Shown one piece after another: positions 59,936 through 64,000 of a stretch of DNA of 64,000 nucleotides. Origin of the DNA: JAJDTT01 sp022827025. GTDB taxonomy: Bacteria; Acidobacteriota; UBA6911; RPQK01; JAJDTT01. The translations under genes were made by a program, and so were the position numbers. The notes under the pieces are model-generated. The model was not told where the DNA came from, made no database searches, and was given only the letters and a program-made list of their open reading frames with translations. The first letter of the stretch is position 1. Each line of letters begins with the position of its first letter. Where the stretch lies: the NCBI GenBank assembly GCA_965203535.1, contig OZ241897.1, positions 4,402,001 to 4,466,000 on the forward strand. Direction: 5' to 3'.

Positions 59936-60727
59936 TCAGTTGGTGCTCTGGGGTTCCGCAACGACAGGGACATTCCAAATATCCCCGGTTTCGTGCGAGA
60001 ATCCCAGGGCGCCGACCGCAATCGACGCTTCTCCGACAACGCGGACTATCCCGCCAACATCATGCGGATTGCCCACCGACTCCTCCAACGGCAGCAATTC
60101 TGAGAGAAATCTACTCAGCCGGTCCATTGCACCAATCGTCCACCTTGCCTCGACTGGCCTCCGCAATGGCTTCCCGTGCATGACGTGCATCTGAATCATC
60201 ACCTCCTGGTCATTCGCAGTTGGATTGACAATCGAGATCGCCGTCTCCTGACCCTGCCACCGAAACCCATCGAACCGGAAAGCCGTTGCCGGTTCTACCG
60301 CTGCGAAAGATGTCATGTGCTCAAGCCTGTCATCCCCATACTTCCGTACTGTACTGACCGCGTGGAGCTTGCGATTCGATGGATACAGCAGCCATGCCCA
60401 TCCGTTCCCAATTGTCTCGTGCAAGAAAAGCGGGTGGAAGGTCACCGTCTCCCAAGCATTGGCGGCCACGGAGCGTTCCTCTCCCTCCCCGTGGACGTAA
60501 TCGCCGTCCTCAGTAAACTCACGGACCCTGAAGGTCGTGGGCAAACCCGAAGCCTCCATGACGGAGATCATTGTGCTGTACGAGTGATACTGTGTGTAGA
60601 TAGGGACGATGAGCAATTTGAGCGGGACGTCTGAGGTTACGAATGGGGCTTGCGAATGCCCAGGCAGAAGCAGCAGGGGCAGAAGCAGAGAGACAACTAG
60701 AATTAGAATCGGCCTGGGCTTACTCAT
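59936..60727 (-). CDS. B-family secreted protein, copy B2
   Basis: A 263-residue exported protein. A strong signal peptide (residues 5-26, LILVVSLLLPLLLL, cleavage near GHSQA) precedes two beta-rich parts. The first has LIVPIYTQ and GWAWLLYPSNRKLHAV; the second (about 150-255) has EPATAFRF, SIVNPTANDQEVMI, MDRLSRFLSELLPLEE, GEASIAVGALGF and VPVVAE. Nearly every block recurs in B3, so the two are close paralogues. AGGATCAGG lies just before the ATG. Convergent with A2, and upstream of the tRNA-like gene on the same strand. Confidence 0.75.
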   Translation of the reverse strand: MSKPRPILILVVSLLLPLLLLPGHSQAPFVTSDVPLKLLIVPIYTQYHSYSTMISVMEASGLPTTFRVREFTEDGDYVHGEGEERSVAANAWETVTFHPLFLHETIGNGWAWLLYPSNRKLHAVSTVRKYGDDRLEHMTSFAAVEPATAFRFDGFRWQGQETAISIVNPTANDQEVMIQMHVMHGKPLRRPVEARWTIGAMDRLSRFLSELLPLEESVGNPHDVGGIVRVVGEASIAVGALGFSHETGDIWNVPVVAEPQSTN

Positions 60728-60782
60728 AACCTGATCCTGGGTTGGAGATTTCTTCGGCCAAGTATCATCAATCGAGAGGGGT

Positions 60783-60857
60783 TGGAGCTGGTCGGTTTCG
60801 AACCGACGTTGCCCGATTCTCAGTCGGGTGTGTTGCCGAAATAAACACTACAGTCCC
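60783..60857 (-). tRNA. Unusual class-I tRNA-like gene, anticodon GAG
   Basis: A 75-nt cloverleaf: acceptor GGGACTG/CAGCTCC (one A-C mismatch and one G-U), D arm GTGT/ACAC with GG in the loop, anticodon arm CCCGA-CTGAGAA-TCGGG, a 4-nt variable loop and a perfect T arm GTCGG-TTCGAAA-CCGAC. GAG would read Leu codons CTC/CTT, but bacterial Leu tRNAs need a long variable arm, which is missing. Position 14 is T rather than A. It may be a tRNA pseudogene, a mischarged or non-translating tRNA, or an attachment-site relic. CCA is not encoded. Confidence 0.6.
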
Positions 60858-60916
60858 TCTCCTTCCTCAGAGTGCATTGCTTGCGTTCAAACCCCTCAAA
60901 AGGTACATGATGCCAT

Positions 60917-61798
60917 GTGACCCCATTTCAACTCAATCAGCTCACTGTCGAAGCGTATCAAGGGAGACTCATAAGGCTTGCCGTTCCCATCATCGTCGCT
61001 ACGTCCGTGCTCACCATTTGGGGCGTGTACTACGTCGGTTCCTCAGCCCAGGGTCAGGAGGAGCTAGAAAAGAAAACCCTGGTCGTGCCGATCTATTCTC
61101 AGCGGACTCCGTGGTCGACTACGGTCTCGATAACGGAGGTTGCAGATCGTTCGGTTTTCGTCACCGTGTGGCAGCGGACCGCAACGGGTCAAACCCGACT
61201 GGTTGGGCCAGAGCGAATACGGATTCGTGAAAACTCCGGGGGAGGGTTCACCTGGACTCCAGCCTTCGAAGACCCGGAACTTAAATACGGATGGGCTCAA
61301 TTGGTCTACCCGGCAGACCGGAACCTCCATGTGGTCGCCCGCACGATCTATTACGAGGATTATCAGGCAGGTGTGGAGGAAACGGAGGCATACTTCGAAG
61401 GTGTGGAACCCGCCCGGACGTTCCGATTGTTCGCCCACCGTTTCACGGAATCAGAGACGGGAGTTGTAGTCGTCAACCCTACGGAAGAGGACCAGACGGT
61501 CACAGTCCGCTTCTATCCAAGCGTCTCCGGACGAACCCAACCGGTTCTTGAACAGACATGGACGATACAACGGCGGCACCGACTGAGTAGGTTTCTCTCA
61601 GAATTGCTGCCGTTGGAGGATGAGATCTTCAATCACTTGGGGCATGTCAGTGGGGTGATGCGGATTACTGGCGAGACGTCCATCGCGGTCGGGGCTCTGG
61701 ATTTCAACTATCGAACCGAACGATTCAGAAGTACGCCTGTCGTGGCCGAAGTCCCAGAGCCCCAAAGCGAAGTGAGCCGCTACGAGAAATCCCAGTAG
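60917..61798 (+). CDS. B-family membrane-anchored protein, copy B3
   Basis: A 293-residue protein with an N-terminal hydrophobic anchor (about 20-42, LAVPIIVATSVLTIWGVYYV). It shares with B2 the blocks VPIYSQ, GWAQLVYPADRNLHVVA, EPARTFRL, VVNPTEEDQTVTV, HRLSRFLSELLPLED, GETSIAVGALDF and TPVVAE. The first codon is GTG (60917), with a TGA stop two codons before, so no longer start exists. It overlaps the 3' end of A3 by 19 bp on opposite strands. Confidence 0.72.
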   Translation: MTPFQLNQLTVEAYQGRLIRLAVPIIVATSVLTIWGVYYVGSSAQGQEELEKKTLVVPIYSQRTPWSTTVSITEVADRSVFVTVWQRTATGQTRLVGPERIRIRENSGGGFTWTPAFEDPELKYGWAQLVYPADRNLHVVARTIYYEDYQAGVEETEAYFEGVEPARTFRLFAHRFTESETGVVVVNPTEEDQTVTVRFYPSVSGRTQPVLEQTWTIQRRHRLSRFLSELLPLEDEIFNHLGHVSGVMRITGETSIAVGALDFNYRTERFRSTPVVAEVPEPQSEVSRYEKSQ

Positions 61799-62457
61799 TT
61801 GGTGGCTACGAGGTCCATGTCACACCGGCCTCCGGTCCCGGGACCCAGGGCGAACGCTAGACGGGAGTTTTCCAGGTCAGGAATTATCATCCGGTAATCG
61901 TTCCTCAGCATCAATTGCGTCGCGACCTCGCTCCTTCCGATTCTCCGTTTCCGGGTCAGGTTCCAAATCTCCCCGACCCATCGGCCTTCCCAGCCTCTCA
62001 GAATACTCAACTTCTGCTCCTCGATGATCTGCACCCGGTACTTGTCGTTGGGCCGGGTGAATGGGTCTTCGGTGAGTTCGAAGAAGTCCCGGTACTCGGC
62101 CTGCTCCAGCTTATCGTTCGGGTTTGAACGAATCTTGTCCCCGAACAATTGGAGGCAGCCTTGTCCGCTTTGGTCCGGATCTTCGTGGTCCACCCTCCTG
62201 CGACCGCGCAAGAAGCAGCCGAACCGAGTCGTGCCGTTCTTCTCCTCACCCTCGTCGGGATACCAGTAGCACCGGTCGTTGTGAACCCGGATGAAAACAG
62301 GACTGTGGTTCCCATCATCCTGATACCGGACTGCGAGGAAGAAGTCCATGACGGCGGTCCACTTGTTCCGATAGTTGCCAGAGCCCCGGAAGTGATCGTC
62401 AGGGACCGGCTGCGGGCACTCGTCGGTCCCTCCCTCCGCGGACGTCACTAGCTCCAA
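61780..62457 (-). CDS. A-family protein, copy A3 (5'-truncated)
   Basis: A 225-residue frame matching A2 from RNKW onward (WTAVMDF, VFIRVHNDRCYW, TTRFGCFLRG, DKIRSNPNDKLE, EDPF, KYRVQIIEE, ATNYWDF). The only start is TTG (62457) or GTG (62448). Similarity to A2 continues upstream of it in frame (GRQLELVTSAEGG against GRCQLALESPEG) until a TAG about 12 codons before the TTG. The N-terminal 45 or so residues of A2 are missing, so A3 may be a recent truncation or start at a poor codon. Confidence 0.6.
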   Translation of the reverse strand: MELVTSAEGGTDECPQPVPDDHFRGSGNYRNKWTAVMDFFLAVRYQDDGNHSPVFIRVHNDRCYWYPDEGEEKNGTTRFGCFLRGRRRVDHEDPDQSGQGCLQLFGDKIRSNPNDKLEQAEYRDFFELTEDPFTRPNDKYRVQIIEEQKLSILRGWEGRWVGEIWNLTRKRRIGRSEVATQLMLRNDYRMIIPDLENSRLAFALGPGTGGRCDMDLVATNYWDFS

Positions 62458-62493
62458 CTGCCGACCAAAGAACCGCTCGGCATTCTCCTAGGC

Positions 62494-63148
62494 TGAGCAT
62501 TGGTTCAACCCGGTCTCAGCACTTGGTCGGCGGTGGGATCGTAGCGGGTTTCCGACTGCAATCGTCGAGCGCGTACTCGACGATACAGCGGAATATAGTC
62601 TTGGCCTATATACGAAGCTAGCCGAATCCTCTTGCATCATGGGGGATCAAAGACCTTGAAAAGATCAGTCGGCGTGCTTGAATTACTAAAGGAATGGGGT
62701 AGCTTTCCGCATTCTCGAACTTCAATATCTTTGGACTTGTGCCGTCGCGGAGATTATTCACGGAACATGTTGATAAGGGTTTCAGACCCGACGTTTTCGC
62801 GCGGTCGCATCGCAGTCGCTCCGGAACCTCTGTCGATTCGACGGAATTGACTCAAAAACAGGACGATTGAGCCCATCATAAGTCCCCCGGAAGTCTGGGG
62901 GACCGTCACCAGCCGACAGGTCGACTCTGCGGTGAGAAAACCCCACCGTTTCGGTCCCGTCCACGAGCCCGATTCCTTCGCCGTCCCCTGTCCCGGCGCC
63001 CAGGATACCCGTGTCAGCCTTCTCCACAACCGATTCCAGTCCGTCTCCCTTTGACTCACCACGAAAATCAGTCGCCTCCCTTGGCGTAGCAGAGTTGGCC
63101 CGCTTTCGTGGACACTTCCAAAATAAGGGGAGAAAGGAGGAGTTCACG
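62494..63148. other. Gene-poor island segment
   Basis: No gene I can support. Two minus-strand frames between 62754 and 63066 read as protein-like but overlap each other and match nothing I know. An IS3-type ribosome-binding site (AGAAAGGAGG) ends at 63140. Confidence 0.3.
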
Positions 63149-63385
63149 ATGGCACGAAAGCAGCAGCGGTACGCGCCGGAGCTCCGACGGGAGATCGTGG
63201 GGCTGGTGCGATCAGGGCGAACGCCGGAGTCGCAAGCTCGGGAGTTCGAGCCCTCGGCATCGGAGATCCAAAGAGGGTCAAGCCGGCGGAACTGGACGGA
63301 GGTGCACCGGAGTGACGGGTCGAAGATCTGCCGCACCTCTCGCCGTCGGGGGAGCCGCGTGATGAATACCCCCGGGCTTCTGTAG
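63149..63385 (+). pseudogene. IS3-family OrfA remnant
   Basis: The first 35 or so codons (MARKQQRYAPELRREIVGLV and GRTPESQAREFEPS) are the helix-turn-helix start of an IS3 OrfA. The frame then drifts: the expected NWVRQAELD segment appears partly in another frame (KRVKPAELDGG), and no OrfB follows. It has a perfect AGGAGG upstream. Confidence 0.65.
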
Positions 63386-63466
63386 GTCTGCCCCGCTTCG
63401 TTCACTCCGATCCCGTCGCGCAACAGACCGTAAGGTCTGACATTTTCAAATGGCCAATGACAGTTG

Positions 63467-63604
63467 ACACGGGATATGACCGTCTCCCCCCGCATCTCCT
63501 GATATTTCCCCCGACACTTTTCACAAACCTCCGGTATGTATCTCAACAACCGGACCTTCGGTCTGGTCCACCGAACAACCGGTGGGCTGGATATGAGTCC
63601 ACAC
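63467..63604. repeat. Direct repeat S2
   Basis: Second copy of the S1 repeat at 58897-59034, same orientation. It sits immediately before a 5'-truncated plus-strand frame, as if its arrival removed that gene's start. Confidence 0.65.
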
Positions 63605-63833
63605 CGGTAAGTGCCGTTGGATCGAGAGCATTACGGAGACGGCGATAGACCTGCTTGTCAACGATCCTGACCGGATAATGTTTCAGTTGGAGACCGATAC
63701 CGAATTGGACCCAGACTTCAAGACACCCGAAGTCAAGACCGGCACCGTCTCTGACAAGGAGCCGGAAAAGTGGCCGAAGTGCTCCATGAAGGGAGGCTAC
63801 ACCGTCCTGGGCGTTCCGCGCTGTCCATCCTAA
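63597..63833 (+). pseudogene. 3' fragment of an unknown gene
   Basis: A 78-codon frame opening right after a TGA at the S2 edge (RWIESITETAIDLLVNDPD, then an acidic stretch and KWPKCSMKGGYTVLGVPRCPS). No start codon in a sensible place; the first ATG (63678) is internal. It meets the next gene tail to tail. Family unknown. Confidence 0.4.
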
Positions 63834-64000
63834 TCTCGCCAATACAGGGTGAAGGCTTCTGGCCCTAGCTTTACCTCAATCGCAGACACTTGGGAGATTC
63901 GGGTGAACGTCCACGGGTAGGAACGTTTCGTCACATCTGCCCCGTAGCGGGTGATTTCATTGACGTGCTGAAGGTAGAGGGAGGTCCAGAATGACCGAAA
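63830..64000 (-). CDS. C-terminal part of an unknown protein (runs off the window)
   Basis: The last 56 codons of a minus-strand gene read cleanly to a TAG: SLYLQHVNEITRYG, KRSYPWTFTRISQVSAIEV and GPEAFTLYWRD. The aromatic end recalls, but does not match, the A family. Its stop overlaps that of the plus-strand fragment, another convergent pair. Confidence 0.5.
   Translation of the reverse strand, partial: FRSFWTSLYLQHVNEITRYGADVTKRSYPWTFTRISQVSAIEVKLGPEAFTLYWRD

Noticed and set aside
62754..63066. Two overlapping minus-strand frames that look partly protein-like
   Set aside because: They exclude each other, have no recognisable family and extend into the antisense of the IS3 remnant; not enough to call a gene.

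Overview
The window looks like a chromosomal segment of an uncultured member of the Acidobacteriota. It is GC-rich and Gram-negative in character. The lineage call rests on an operon with a VWFA-related 'acidobacterial' protein, an outer-membrane barrel with an N-terminal carboxypeptidase-regulatory-like domain, a secreted DUF1080 protein beside a PQQ-type quinoprotein, and B-family beta-sandwich proteins of a style I associate with this phylum. No rRNA gene is present to confirm it. I place about 51 kb as conserved core and the last 12.7 kb (51.3-64 kb) as an accessory, IS-scarred island of visibly lower GC.

Core layout. 0-13.3 kb: end of an ABC exporter operon, an orphan membrane/coiled-coil protein, an N-acetylhexosamine-kinase-like gene with an MlrC-type peptidase, a DUF1080 protein, an SDR, a secreted quinoprotein, a secreted KatG and a diheme cytochrome c. 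Two blocks of tandem GC-rich hairpin repeats (5.4-5.8 and 9.4-9.85 kb) lie in opposite orientation. 13.4-24.6 kb, all on the minus strand: a coupled DUF1189/VWA/coiled-coil operon, a CT398-like zinc-ribbon protein, a CAU-anticodon tRNA, rpoD-dnaG (macromolecular synthesis operon), larB, pnp, rpsO and a XerC-type recombinase. 24.6-28.3 kb: an NtrYX-like two-component pair. 28.5-33.4 kb: a hydantoinase-type protein, an RlmB-type methyltransferase and an outer-membrane barrel. 33.5-38 kb: a sigma-54 promoter with an upstream dyad drives a PDZ/7TM histidine kinase and its sigma-54 activator. 38.1-40.7 kb: ExbB, two ExbD and a TPR protein. 40.7-43.6 kb: enolase and GpmI. 43.6-48.6 kb: three glycosyltransferases with RmlA and RmlB, a surface-glycan locus. 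48.6-51.3 kb: smpB, pepA and a Fic-fold protein whose catalytic motif is destroyed.

Accessory island (51.3-64 kb). It opens with an AT-rich stretch and a tyrosine-integrase remnant. The main novelty is a two-family gene system present three times. Family A proteins have no signal peptide and end in a TNYW motif. Family B proteins have an N-terminal signal or membrane anchor and a C-terminal beta-sandwich with a DRLSRFL-like motif. They pair as A1-B1 (same strand), A2/B2 (convergent, stops 10 bp apart) and B3/A3 (convergent, overlapping). Only A2 appears intact; A1 and A3 are 5'-truncated, while all three B genes stay open. The A2-B2-B3-A3 block lies between two direct copies of a roughly 140-bp repeat and carries an odd class-I tRNA-like gene with anticodon GAG. 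A complete IS1634-type element (12-bp inverted ends, perfect 6-bp target duplication) has landed in a zinc-ribbon gene, and hairpin elements, IS21 and IS3 remnants surround it.

Limits: all family calls are by eye from translated sequence. Promoters are consensus matches, and the function of the A/B system is unknown.
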